DNA from: Litorilinea aerophila
GTDB taxonomy: Bacteria > Chloroflexota > Anaerolineae > Caldilineales > Caldilineaceae
Assembly (NCBI RefSeq): GCF_006569185.2
Contig: NZ_VIGC02000024.1
Span: forward strand, 1-64,000
Direction: 5' to 3'
Length of the DNA: 64,000 nucleotides
Shown here: positions 19,608-27,841 of the stretch, piece after piece
Layout: the number at the start of each line of letters is the position of its first letter
How positions within the stretch are numbered: the first letter of the stretch is position 1
The notes under the pieces: model-generated
The model's database searches: none
Seen by the model: the letters and a program-made list of their open reading frames with translations, nothing else
What the model was told of the DNA's origin: nothing
Position numbers and translations under genes: made by a program

Positions 19608-20369
19608 CTACAGGTGGGGGTTCCGGCTGCGAAAGCGGGCCACCAGGCCGGCGTTGTGCTCGGCCGCGCCCGGCATGTTGGCACTGATGTAGACGGGCGG
19701 CTCCATGCCCATGGCGTCCAGGCGCCAGGCCACTTCGGTCAGGATGGCGTTGAGGATGAAGGCGCCGGTGATGGTGGAGCCGGGGCCGGTGCGAAAACGT
19801 CGGGCCGTGCCGATGGGCACCAGGGCGTCGCCGGGCACGCCATGGTTGTCGATGACGATGTGGGCCAGGTCGGCCAGCTTGTGGCCGCTGGGGCCCGCCG
19901 GTACCCTGGCCGCATAGGCTGCTGCCACTACGGCAATGACCGTCATGCCCCGCTCCCGGGCCGCCAGGGCCACTTCCACCGGGACTGCGTTGACCCCGCT
20001 GTTGGAGAAGATCATGATCACGTCCCGGTTGCTGATGGGATAGCGCTCCAACAGGGCGGCCCCGATGCCGCTGGTCCGCTCAAAGCGGGTGCTGGTCACC
20101 GCGCTTTCGTGCAACATGGTGGCGCTGGAGAGGATGGGGCAGACCGGGGCCAGGCCGCCGGCCCGGTAGTGGCCTTCTTCGGCCAGCAGGTGGGAATGGC
20201 CGGTGCCGAAGAGGTAGAGCATACCGTCCGCCCGGAAGGCGTCCACAATGGCGGTGGCGGCCGCGTCCAGGGCCGCCGCCTGGGACTCCGCGATCTGTTG
20301 CAGGGTGGCCTGTATCGCCGCCATGTACTGGGCGGCTCCGTTTAACGTGGGTGTCGACGTGGAAGGCAC
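19608..20369 (-). CDS. SIS-domain sugar-phosphate-binding protein (UPF0309-like)
   Basis: A 253-residue SIS-domain protein, a fold used by phosphosugar isomerases, lyases and regulators. Characteristic segments are LYLFGTGHSHLLAEEGHYRAG, where the glycine-rich loop binds the sugar phosphate, and VIMIFSNSGVNAVPVEVALA. The pattern matches the UPF0309 group, whose activity is not settled. It sits between the GntR regulator and the binding-protein gene on the same strand, so it probably processes the phosphorylated form of the imported sugar. It could be an isomerase or an etherase; the sequence alone does not decide. Confidence 0.85.
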   Translation of the reverse strand: MPSTSTPTLNGAAQYMAAIQATLQQIAESQAAALDAAATAIVDAFRADGMLYLFGTGHSHLLAEEGHYRAGGLAPVCPILSSATMLHESAVTSTRFERTSGIGAALLERYPISNRDVIMIFSNSGVNAVPVEVALAARERGMTVIAVVAAAYAARVPAGPSGHKLADLAHIVIDNHGVPGDALVPIGTARRFRTGPGSTITGAFILNAILTEVAWRLDAMGMEPPVYISANMPGAAEHNAGLVARFRSRNPHL

Positions 20370-20483
20370 AGCGCCGATTTCTCCTTCTGGGATGGCGATG
20401 ACAATGGACGATGGGATCTCTCTGGTGCGCCCCTGTGGCTGGCAATAGCTTCACGTCGGCCATGGGGGTGGGCCGGCGGCCGG

Positions 20484-21209
20484 TCAACGCAGGGTGGTGC
20501 GCAGCTCGTAGCGCTCCCCGTGGTAGCAGGAGCGCACGTATTCCACCGGACGGTCGTTGCTGTCGTAGGAGACCCGGGCCAGGCTCAGCACCGGCGTGCC
20601 GGACGGCATCTCCAGGGCCCGCCGTTCGAAGGGGGTGGGCATGCGGGCCGCGATCACCTGGCTGGCCCAGCTCAGGCGAACCCCATATGTCCCCTGCAGG
20701 ACCTGGTAGAGGGACACCCGGGCAAAGTCATGGTCGTTGAGAATCCCGGGGAAGCGGGCATGGGCCAGGTGGGCCGTTTCCAGCGCGATGGGCTTTTCGT
20801 TGGCGCAGCGGATCCGCTGGAGGACCACCACCTCGTCGCCGGGATCGATGCCCAGGTTGACTGCCACCTCGTGGTGGGCGGGTTGCAGCTCGGCCAGCAG
20901 CACTCGACTGGAGGGCACCAGTCCCCGGCTGACCATTTCCTGGGTGAAGCTGGTCAGCGCCTGGAGATCCTGGTGGATCTTGGGGTTGACGTAGGTCCCT
21001 TTGCCCACCCGGGTCAGGACCAGCCCGGTCTGCTGCAGGAGCTGGAGGGCCTGCCGGGCGGTCATGCGGCTGACCGAGTACATCTGGGCCAGTTCTCGCT
21101 CGGAAGGCAGGCGCTCCCCGGCCTCGAAGGCGCCGGCTTCGATCTGTTCCTGCAGGCGATCTTTGATCTGGATGTACAGCGGGGTCGCGCTGTTCGGGTC
21201 AATGGACAT
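20484..21209 (-). CDS. GntR/HutC-family transcriptional regulator with UTRA domain
   Basis: A 241-residue regulator. Residues about 10-75 form the winged helix (PLYIQIKDRLQEQIEAG, GERLPSERELAQMYSVSRMTARQAL). The rest is a UTRA effector-binding domain (RIRCANEKPIALETAHLA, SRVSYDSNDRPVEYVRSCYHG), the type that binds sugar phosphates in NagR and DasR. It heads the minus-strand sugar operon. A site resembling the DasR/NagR operator lies about 110 bases upstream, overlapping a plausible promoter, so autoregulation and control of the operon are likely. Confidence 0.93.
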   Translation of the reverse strand: MSIDPNSATPLYIQIKDRLQEQIEAGAFEAGERLPSERELAQMYSVSRMTARQALQLLQQTGLVLTRVGKGTYVNPKIHQDLQALTSFTQEMVSRGLVPSSRVLLAELQPAHHEVAVNLGIDPGDEVVVLQRIRCANEKPIALETAHLAHARFPGILNDHDFARVSLYQVLQGTYGVRLSWASQVIAARMPTPFERRALEMPSGTPVLSLARVSYDSNDRPVEYVRSCYHGERYELRTTLR

Positions 21210-21316
21210 GGTTCTTACCGTGGGCGATCACGGTTCATCCCAAAACAATCACGAAACCGATGGGTGAATTCCCGGGTTGAGCTCCCGAAGTCGAGCGCCA
21301 GATGGGGTGCACCTAT

Positions 21317-21362
21317 CTGGTCTATACCAGTATAGGGTAATTGAAAAGGAGGGATTTGTCAA
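21317..21362 (-). promoter_or_regulatory. Promoter with DasR/NagR-like operator for the GntR operon
   Basis: On the minus strand, TTGACA (21357-21362), a 17-base spacer and TACCCT (21334-21339) form a plausible promoter; TATACT at 21329-21334 is an alternative -10 region. Overlapping and just downstream is CTGGTCTATACCAG (21317-21330), a near-perfect palindrome matching the TGGTCTAGACCA core used by DasR/NagR-type GntR regulators. A repressor there would block transcription of the regulator and sugar operon. Confidence 0.65.
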
Positions 21363-21430
21363 CCTGTCGATCGGCGGGATCGGCGGGGGTATAGTTCAAG
21401 ACCGTCAGAGTCCGCCCATGGGACGCGGCC

Positions 21431-21503
21431 GTAGGGGCGCTGCTTGCTGCGCCCGTCCACGCCGGACAGGGCAAGCCACGGACAGGGCAAGCCCTGTCCC
21501 TAC
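21431..21503. repeat. Dispersed GTAGGGGC-ended intergenic repeat, copy A
   Basis: The element begins GTAGGGGCGCTG and ends GTCCCTAC, so its ends are complementary. Its first 27 bases are identical to 48240-48266. It lies in the 678-base gap between the GntR gene and the MazG-like gene, which holds a promoter, this element and the hairpin repeats but no gene. Confidence 0.8.
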
Positions 21504-21593
21504 ATTCTGCACCGACAAATATGAAATATGCCCGATCGGCGGATCGGCGGGGATCTCGCTCGAGCCAGGGGATGAATCCCCAGGCTCCGTGTA

Positions 21594-21683
21594 AACAAAC
21601 CTGCTGAAGCAGGTTGGCACGCGTCGGCTGAACCGGCTTCCAGCCGGTTTGGTCTCCGCCAGGCGCAGATTTTAATCTGTGCC
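21594..21683. repeat. Triple-hairpin repeat unit, copy 1
   Basis: A unit of about 90 bases containing three successive hairpins: AACCTGCT/AGCAGGTT, AACCGGCT/AGCCGGTT, and GGCGCAGATT paired with AATCTGTGCC. The second copy follows at 21701. The stems are well conserved while the joining bases vary, which argues for selection on RNA or DNA structure. Confidence 0.88.
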
Positions 21684-21700
21684 GGGGTCCGCTCCGTGTC

Positions 21701-21790
21701 AACAAACCTGCTGAAGCAGGTTGGCACGCGCCGGCTGAACCGGCTTCCAGCCGGTTTGGTCCTCGCCAGGCGCAGATTTCAATCTGTGCC
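21701..21790. repeat. Triple-hairpin repeat unit, copy 2
   Basis: Second copy of the triple-hairpin unit, offset by 107 bases. A partial echo of the last stem (TTGAATCTGTGTC) follows at about 21792. It ends about 45 bases before the -10 element of the next gene. Confidence 0.88.
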
Positions 21791-21810
21791 TTTGAATCTG
21801 TGTCGGGGGC

Positions 21811-21839
21811 TTTCGCCGGCTTATGGTGTCATGTATAAT
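21811..21839 (+). promoter_or_regulatory. Probable promoter of the MazG-like gene
   Basis: A perfect TATAAT at 21834-21839 lies 48 bases before the start codon. The -35 position (TTTCGC, 21811-21816, 17-base spacing) is a poor match, so the assignment rests mainly on the -10 element. Confidence 0.45.
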
Positions 21840-21887
21840 GCGCTGGCGTAGGGATCGACTCCCCGGCCAACTTAGAGAAGGAGAACC

Positions 21888-22226
21888 ATGAAAATCGAGA
21901 CCTTCAACCGCTACCAGACCGAATCCCGCCGTACCTGGAACCTGATCCACACCGACCATCCCATCGTCTACCCCACCCTGGGGCTGGTCAACGAGGCGGG
22001 CGAAGTGGCGGGTAAAATCAAGAAGATCTTCCGGGACAAAGGAGGGCAGATCAGCCCGGCGGATCGAGAAGCCCTCAAGCAGGAACTGGGCGACGTCCTC
22101 TGGTATCTGGCCCAGATCTGCACCGAGCTGGATCTGACCCTGGAAGAGGTGGCCGAAGCGAACCTCGTCAAGCTCTTCTCTCGACTGGAGCGGGGCGTGA
22201 TCCGGGGGGACGGCGATAACCGCTGA
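21888..22226 (+). CDS. MazG-like nucleoside triphosphate pyrophosphohydrolase
   Basis: A 112-residue all-alpha NTP pyrophosphatase of the MazG-like superfamily, which hydrolyses (d)NTPs to the monophosphate and may clear aberrant nucleotides. The metal-binding pattern is visible: GLVNEAGEVAGKIKKIFRD supplies the first glutamates and the Lys, and LKQELGDVLWYLAQICTEL supplies the ExxD pair. GAGAAGGAGAACC precedes the ATG. It is a single short gene upstream of a hybrid kinase, with 59 bases between them. Confidence 0.9.
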   Translation: MKIETFNRYQTESRRTWNLIHTDHPIVYPTLGLVNEAGEVAGKIKKIFRDKGGQISPADREALKQELGDVLWYLAQICTELDLTLEEVAEANLVKLFSRLERGVIRGDGDNR

Positions 22227-22285
22227 GGCCGCCCCCGCGGGGAAGGACAAGGAGGAGCGGGCTGGATGAAAGGAGGAAGATGGCC

Positions 22286-24493
22286 ATGGTGAACCCTGCC
22301 CGGAGCGCCATGCAGGCAGAAGTGAACCAGGTCTTCCAGGATTTGGCGGCCGATTCGTTGACCCGGCTGTTGCCGGCCCTCAACCTGCTCTGCTGGCTCT
22401 GGACTGCGTATCTGGTCCTCTTCTGGCCAGCCCACACAGGCCCCGCCTACGGGGCCTTTTTTCTCATTGCCGGCAGCAGCGCCTTCTGCTTCTGGCAGAT
22501 CCGACGTCGCTACAACCTGGCCGTGGGCACCCTGCTGGTCGGCCTCTGGCTGGCGGTCACCCTCTACGTGGTCAGCTTCCACCAGGCAGCCTTCTTCTAC
22601 CTCTACCTGCAGGTGATCCTGGTGGCTGCAGTGCTGGCCGGGGCGCCGGCCATGGGCGGGCTCACCCTGTTGGCCGCCGGCACGATCCTGGTGCTGGGCT
22701 GGCAGTGGGGCCTGCCCTGGACAACACTGGCCATGCCCACGGCCATGCTCCTCTTCACCGCCATGACCGCCTGGCTGAGCGCCCAGCGCCTCTTCACCGC
22801 CCTGGACTGGGCCCTCACCATGTTCCTGGCGTCCCGGCGCAACGCAGAGGAGGCCCGTGCCCACCGGGCCGAGCTCCAGGGCGTGCTCCGTAGCCTGGAC
22901 ATCGCCTACGCCCGGCTGGAACGGGCCAACCGGGCCCTGATCTTTGCCCAGGAAGCGGCCGAACGGGCCTACCGCTTCAAGTCCGACTTCGTGGCCAATG
23001 TCAGCCACGAGCTGCGCACTCCCCTGAACCTGATCGTGGGCTTCGCCGAGATGATGGCCACCGCGCCGGAAAGCTACGGCGGCGTGACCCTGCCCCGGGA
23101 GTATCGGGGGGATGTGATGGCCATCTACCGCAGCGCCCGCCACCTGCTGGACCTGATCAACGACGTGCTGGACCTCTCCCAGATCGAGGCCGGCCGCATG
23201 GTCATCCACAAGGAGCGGGTGGACCTGGTGGCGGTGGTGCAGGAGGCGGCGGAGATGGTGCGGGGATTGGCCGAGGCCCGGGGCCTGCGGCTGGATCTCT
23301 GCTTTCCCGCCCCCTCCCTGCCTGTGGAGCTGGACCGCACCCGCATCCGCCAGGTGCTGCTGAATCTGTTGACCAACGCCATGCGCTACACCGATGCCGG
23401 CTGGGTGCGGGTGGCGGTGGAGCAGGGCGAGGATGCATTACGGATCTGGGTGGAGGACACGGGGCGGGGCATCGACCCGGCCAAGCTTCACAAGGCCTTC
23501 GAAGCCTTCAGCCGCCTGGACGAGGAACATCTCACCGAGGGGACGGGGCTGGGGCTGGCTGTGAGCAAGAAATTTGTGGAGCTTCACGGTGGCCAGATGG
23601 GCATCGAAAGCCAGGTGGGCCGGGGCACTCGAGTCCACTTTACCCTGCCCTTGCCCGAGCATGCCGCGCTGGAGGCCCTCTCCGCCGTCCGCCTGAGCAG
23701 CCCGGTGCATCCCCGCCGGGACGGCCAGCCGGAGGTGCTGGTACTCCACGACGACGAGCGGGTCCTGAATCTCTTCCAGCGCCATCTGCCCGGCTACCGC
23801 TTTGAACTGGCCCTCTCGCCCGAGGAGGCCAACCGGCGGCTGCGGCAGCAGTTGCCCGACCTGATCCTGGTGGACCGGCGCTGGCGGGAGCAGTGGCCAG
23901 AGCTGCTCCAACGGTTGGGCGAACAGCTCCCCATTCCCATCCTTTCCTGCCCCCTGCCCAGTGTCCACCACGTGGGCCTGCTCATGGGCGCCACCGATTA
24001 TCTGCCCAAGCCGGTCATGCGGGACGACCTGGCTGCGGCGCTGGCTCGCCTCCCCCGGCCCCCACGGACGGCCCTGGTGGTGGACGACGACCCCCACGTG
24101 GTGCGCCTGATCGCGCGCATGCTCAAGGCCATCGACCCGAACTTGCGGGTCTTCGAGGCCTTTGGCGGGCGGGAAGGGCTGGCCGTGGCCCGGGCCCAGC
24201 GCCCGGATGTGATCTTTCTGGATCTGGTCATGCCGGAGGTGAGCGGCTACTCCATCGTGGAAGCCGTGACCCAGGAGCAGTCCCTGGCCGGCACGGCCAT
24301 CATCGTGGTGTCGGTGCGCAGCGTGGAGCAGGAGCTGGCGCCCATGCGGGGGGAGTTTCGGCTGCAGCGCTCCACCGGTTTTTCCCTGACCGAACTTCTC
24401 CACCTGTTGCAGGCCCAGCTGGCCACCCTTACCCGGCCTGATGCAGTCTCCCCAACCAGCGCCGCAGCAGCTCTAGCAGCGCCTGCTGGCTGA
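22286..24493 (+). CDS. Membrane-bound hybrid histidine kinase with two receiver domains
   Basis: A signalling protein of about 735 residues. The ATG at 22286 is preferred because AGGAGG (22271-22276) lies 9 bases upstream; the ATG at 22280 is only 3 bases from it. Residues about 25-180 form around six membrane helices with no extracellular sensor domain. Then comes a HisKA domain with the phospho-acceptor His in FVANVSHELRTPLN (about residue 241), an HATPase domain (NLLTNAMRYT, VEDTGRGIDP, TEGTGLGLAVSK), a first receiver-like domain that keeps DD and the lysine (DYLPKP) but has lost the usual segment after the Asp (LVDRRWREQW), and a second, canonical receiver (VVDDDPHVV, FLDLVMPEVSGYS). Its 3' end overlaps the next, convergent gene by 65 bases. 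Confidence 0.92.
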   Translation: MVNPARSAMQAEVNQVFQDLAADSLTRLLPALNLLCWLWTAYLVLFWPAHTGPAYGAFFLIAGSSAFCFWQIRRRYNLAVGTLLVGLWLAVTLYVVSFHQAAFFYLYLQVILVAAVLAGAPAMGGLTLLAAGTILVLGWQWGLPWTTLAMPTAMLLFTAMTAWLSAQRLFTALDWALTMFLASRRNAEEARAHRAELQGVLRSLDIAYARLERANRALIFAQEAAERAYRFKSDFVANVSHELRTPLNLIVGFAEMMATAPESYGGVTLPREYRGDVMAIYRSARHLLDLINDVLDLSQIEAGRMVIHKERVDLVAVVQEAAEMVRGLAEARGLRLDLCFPAPSLPVELDRTRIRQVLLNLLTNAMRYTDAGWVRVAVEQGEDALRIWVEDTGRGIDPAKLHKAFEAFSRLDEEHLTEGTGLGLAVSKKFVELHGGQMGIESQVGRGTRVHFTLPLPEHAALEALSAVRLSSPVHPRRDGQPEVLVLHDDERVLNLFQRHLPGYRFELALSPEEANRRLRQQLPDLILVDRRWREQWPELLQRLGEQLPIPILSCPLPSVHHVGLLMGATDYLPKPVMRDDLAAALARLPRPPRTALVVDDDPHVVRLIARMLKAIDPNLRVFEAFGGREGLAVARAQRPDVIFLDLVMPEVSGYSIVEAVTQEQSLAGTAIIVVSVRSVEQELAPMRGEFRLQRSTGFSLTELLHLLQAQLATLTRPDAVSPTSAAAALAAPAG

Positions 24494-25667
24494 CCGGCTT
24501 GGTGATGTAGTCCCGGGCGCCCATGGCCATGGCCAGCTCCACCTCGTTGAGCACCGAGCAGACGGCCACGGGGATCTCGCGGGTCTGGGGCGAGCGCTGG
24601 AGTTCCTTCAAAATCTCCCACCCATCTTGTTGAGGCAACATCAGATCCAGCAGGACCAACTGGGGCTGGAGCTCGGCGGCCAGGGCAAGGGCCTGGGGAC
24701 CGCTGGTCGCGCCCGCCACCCGAACCCGGTAGCCGCCCAGGTAGCGCTGGAAGAGGCGAACCAGCCCTTCGTTGTCGTCCACCACCAGCACCGTGGGCAG
24801 CACCGCGGTGGGCAAATGGACCTGGGCGTGCCAGACATTGGCCTCACGCTGGACGGTGAGCTGGCCATTTTGGGCTTCGATGAGGTTGCGGGCCACAGCC
24901 ATGCCCACCCCGGCCCGGCTCCGCGGGGTGGCCTCCTCTGGAGCGGCTTCCCCCTGGGCGCGGATTCGAAGGCAGACCGTTTCCTGGGACGTGGCGACCT
25001 GGATCTGGATGGTGGCCCGGGGGGGCACCGCATCCAGCGCCTGGCTGAGGAGGTTCAGCAGGGCCTGGCGCAGGAGGGTGCGGTCAGCCAGGACTGGCGG
25101 CCACACCTGGGGAGGCGGGAAGAGGAGCTGGCTGCCGGTCTGCTGCAGGCGGGGGCTCAGCAGCTCGCCCACGCCGGCCAGCACCTGGTCCAGGGCCACC
25201 ATCTCCAGGTGGGCGTTCTGGCGCAGCCGATCCACCTCGGCCTGGGCCACGGCCAGCCGGTCCCCGTTGGCGGGGGAAGCCGGGACAGGGGCGGGCCTGG
25301 CCTGCTCCTGGAAGAGGCTGGCCAGGGCTTCGATGCCCTTGGCATGTTCCCGGTAGGCCTGGCGCCGGCTCAGGCTCAGCTTGTCCGCGATCTCTTCCAT
25401 GGAGAGGCCATCCACGTAGCGGTAGGTGAGGATGGCGTAGGCCCGGGTGGCCTCGGGCGGCACATCGGAGCGGCTCTGGGGGCGGAGCAATTCGATGAGA
25501 TCCAGCAGGGTGCGGCGGAGCTGTTGGGCCCGGCTCACCTGATCGCCCCGGGCGTCGTCCTCCAGGTATGCGGCCAGGGGGTGGTTCTGGAGATAGGCCT
25601 GGTCGTAGAGGTGGGCCAGGGCGGTCCGGATATGATGGGCGAGCTCGTCTGGCGTGAAAGGGTGCAT
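24429..25667 (-). CDS. HTH-ATPase-receiver regulatory protein
   Basis: A 412-residue protein with an unusual order of domains. The N-terminal about 120 residues end in a sigma-region-4-like helix-turn-helix (RYVDGLSMEEIADKLSLSRRQAYREHAKG). A linker and an HATPase-like region follow (LLRQALLNLLSQALDAVP, RAGVGMAVARNLIEAQNG), with no clear HisKA phospho-acceptor motif. A canonical receiver closes the protein (VLVVDDNEG, LLDLMLPQQDGWEIL, DYITKPVS). Start 25667 (ATG) is chosen; upstream in-frame starts reach 25733. It is convergent with the hybrid kinase and shares 65 bases of coding sequence with it, so the two may act in one pathway. Confidence 0.85.
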   Translation of the reverse strand: MHPFTPDELAHHIRTALAHLYDQAYLQNHPLAAYLEDDARGDQVSRAQQLRRTLLDLIELLRPQSRSDVPPEATRAYAILTYRYVDGLSMEEIADKLSLSRRQAYREHAKGIEALASLFQEQARPAPVPASPANGDRLAVAQAEVDRLRQNAHLEMVALDQVLAGVGELLSPRLQQTGSQLLFPPPQVWPPVLADRTLLRQALLNLLSQALDAVPPRATIQIQVATSQETVCLRIRAQGEAAPEEATPRSRAGVGMAVARNLIEAQNGQLTVQREANVWHAQVHLPTAVLPTVLVVDDNEGLVRLFQRYLGGYRVRVAGATSGPQALALAAELQPQLVLLDLMLPQQDGWEILKELQRSPQTREIPVAVCSVLNEVELAMAMGARDYITKPVSQQALLELLRRWLGRLHQAG

Positions 25668-25703
25668 GGCGGGAAAGGTTGTCACTTTTTTGGCACAAAA
25701 GGG

Positions 25704-25734
25704 ATTGTGTCCATTTGGATCCATCGGGCACAAT
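25704..25734. promoter_or_regulatory. Inverted repeat, candidate operator between divergent genes
   Basis: ATTGTGTCC at 25704-25712 pairs with GGGCACAAT at 25726-25734, 8 of 9 positions, in the space between the HTH-ATPase-receiver gene and the sugar-importer operon. The size and position suit a regulator binding site, but its protein is unknown. Confidence 0.4.
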
Positions 25735-25876
25735 ACAGGGGTGAATCCCGTAGTTTCTGGTCTATCTTACCATTCCCCCTTCTGCCTATCCAACTGGTCG
25801 GTGCCGCCGGGCGCTCTCCGGCTGTCCGCCTGATGTGCGAATCCGAACCTGTCCGACATGGATCTGGAGGTTTCAT

Positions 25877-26827
25877 GTGACATCTGCTGCTAGTTCGGCG
25901 CCCCATGGGGTGGGCGCGCAACCCTTTTCCCGGGGTGTCCGCAGGGCCTTTCGCCGTAACATCGAGGGCTGGCTCTTCGCCTCTCCCTGGATCGTGGGCT
26001 TTATCCTCTGGACCCTGGGGCCCATGGTGGCATCCCTGATCATCGCCTTTACCGAGTGGGATCTCATCTCGTCGCCTCGCTGGGTGGGGCTGGCCAACAT
26101 CCAGGGCATGTTCCATGACGAGCTGGTGGCCAAATCCTTGATCGTCACCACCAACTACGCCTTCATCAGCGTGCCACTCCACATCATCTTTGGCCTGGCC
26201 CTGGCCCTGCTGTTGAATACCCGCATCATTGGACTTCGCTTCTACCGGACGGCCTTTTACCTGCCCTCAGTGTTGTCGGGTGTGGCGGTGGCGCTGTTGT
26301 GGCGCTGGCTCTTCTCCACCGAGTTTGGGCTCTTCAACGCCCTCCTCTCCTACCTGGGCATCCGGGGGCCGAGCTGGCTGGGGGATCCCAACTGGGCGCT
26401 GCCGTCCCTGATCCTCATGAGCCTGTGGGGCGTGGGCGCGGGGGCCATCATCTACCTGGCCGGCCTGCAGGGCATCCCCACCGACCTCTACGAGGCGGCG
26501 GAGGTGGACGGCGCCCGGGGATGGGAGCGTTTCTGGCACATCACCCTGCCCATGATGACGCCGGTGCTCTTCTTCCAGCTGGTGACCGGCATCATCGGCG
26601 CGCTCCAGGTCTTCACCCAGGCATACATCATGACCAACGGCGGCCCCAACAACGCCACCCTCTTCTTCTTGCTCTACCTGTATCGCAACGCCTTCCAATA
26701 CTTCCGCATGGGCTACGCCAGTGCCCTGGCCTGGGTGCTCTTCCTCTACATCCTGGTGCTAACCCTGATCGTCTACCGCTCCTCCAACCTGTGGGTCTAC
26801 TACGAAGGCGAAGAGAGAGGGAGATAA
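25877..26827 (+). CDS. Sugar ABC transporter permease, MalF type
   Basis: A 316-residue membrane permease. GTG 25877 is taken as start because GGAGG (25866-25870) lies 6 bases upstream; the frame stays open to 25835. The protein begins with a soluble basic N terminus (RRAFRRNIEGW), then six helices from LFASPWIVGFILWTLGPMVA, with the EAA loop DLYEAAEVDGARGWERFWHI. It is the first gene of a permease-permease-binding protein operon, with the order reversed relative to the other two CUT1 importers here. There is no ATPase gene nearby. Confidence 0.92.
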   Translation: MTSAASSAPHGVGAQPFSRGVRRAFRRNIEGWLFASPWIVGFILWTLGPMVASLIIAFTEWDLISSPRWVGLANIQGMFHDELVAKSLIVTTNYAFISVPLHIIFGLALALLLNTRIIGLRFYRTAFYLPSVLSGVAVALLWRWLFSTEFGLFNALLSYLGIRGPSWLGDPNWALPSLILMSLWGVGAGAIIYLAGLQGIPTDLYEAAEVDGARGWERFWHITLPMMTPVLFFQLVTGIIGALQVFTQAYIMTNGGPNNATLFFLLYLYRNAFQYFRMGYASALAWVLFLYILVLTLIVYRSSNLWVYYEGEERGR

Positions 26828-26830
26828 GCC

Positions 26831-27718
26831 ATGTCCGTCGCGCAAGCGCCTGCACAACAGACCCGGTCGGTGTCCACCCGTTTTACCATGCGCCAGCGTC
26901 GTCTGCTGGGGCATCTGGTGGTGCACCTGTTGCTTCTCAGCGGGGTGGTGTTGATGTTCATCCCCCTGGCATGGACCATTTCCACCTCGTTGAAGACCCC
27001 GGGTGAAGTCTTTTTGTTCCCGCCCAAGTGGCTGCCCAGCGAAATCCAGTGGCAGAACTATGCCGAGGCCGTCACGGCCATCCCATTCTTCCAATACCTC
27101 TATAACACCACCCTGATCACCGTGTTGACCATCATCGGCAAGGTGATCTCCATTACCCTGGTGGCCTTTGCCTTTGCCCGGCTGCGCTGGTGGGGGCGGG
27201 ATTTCATGTTCCTGGTTATGCTTTCCACCATGATGCTGCCGCCCCATGTGACGTTGATCCCCCAGTTTATCCTCTTCAAGGAATTGGGCTGGATCAACAC
27301 CTACCTGCCCCTGGTGCTGCCGGCCTTTTTCGGCGGCCCCTGGTTGACCTTCCTGGTGCGCCAGTTTTTCATGACCCTGCCCCGGGATCTGGACGACGCG
27401 GCCCGCATCGACGGCTGCTCCAGTTGGGGCGTCTACTCCCGCATCATCATGCCCATGGCCAAGCCCGCCGTGATCATCGTGGTCATCTTCGTGTTCAACG
27501 GGACGTGGAATGAATTTCTCCTCCCCCTCATCTACTTGCAGAGCCCGGAGAAGTTCACCCTGGCCCTGGGCCTGCGCATGTTCCAGGGCGAAGCCAGCAC
27601 CAGCTGGCACCTGCTGATGGCAGCTTCCTTGCTGACCATGCTGCCGGTGCTGGTGCTCTTCTTCGCCGCCCAGAAGTATTTCATGCAGGGAATTGTCTTC
27701 ACCGGCGTGAAATCATAG
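26831..27718 (+). CDS. Sugar ABC transporter permease, MalG type
   Basis: A 295-residue permease, 3 bases after the MalF-type gene, with an AGGGAG site upstream. Six helices begin at LVVHLLLLSGVVLMFIPLAW; the EAA loop is DLDDAARIDGCSSWGVYSRI, with Asp in place of the usual Glu at the first position. It forms the inner-membrane channel together with the preceding subunit. Confidence 0.93.
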   Translation: MSVAQAPAQQTRSVSTRFTMRQRRLLGHLVVHLLLLSGVVLMFIPLAWTISTSLKTPGEVFLFPPKWLPSEIQWQNYAEAVTAIPFFQYLYNTTLITVLTIIGKVISITLVAFAFARLRWWGRDFMFLVMLSTMMLPPHVTLIPQFILFKELGWINTYLPLVLPAFFGGPWLTFLVRQFFMTLPRDLDDAARIDGCSSWGVYSRIIMPMAKPAVIIVVIFVFNGTWNEFLLPLIYLQSPEKFTLALGLRMFQGEASTSWHLLMAASLLTMLPVLVLFFAAQKYFMQGIVFTGVKS

Positions 27719-27841
27719 GCCCTGACCGGATTCATGTATCCCCTGGACCAGCCGCCAATGTATACCATACCCTGGACGGTCTGATGGGCTGGCATGGGCC
27801 GTCTGTCTGTGAATTGTTCGCATCAAACCAAGGAGGAAAAG

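Noticed and set aside
21594-21790. Possible CRISPR array
   Set aside because: Only two units, each with three internal hairpins, near-identical throughout and with no unique spacers; no cas genes are present.
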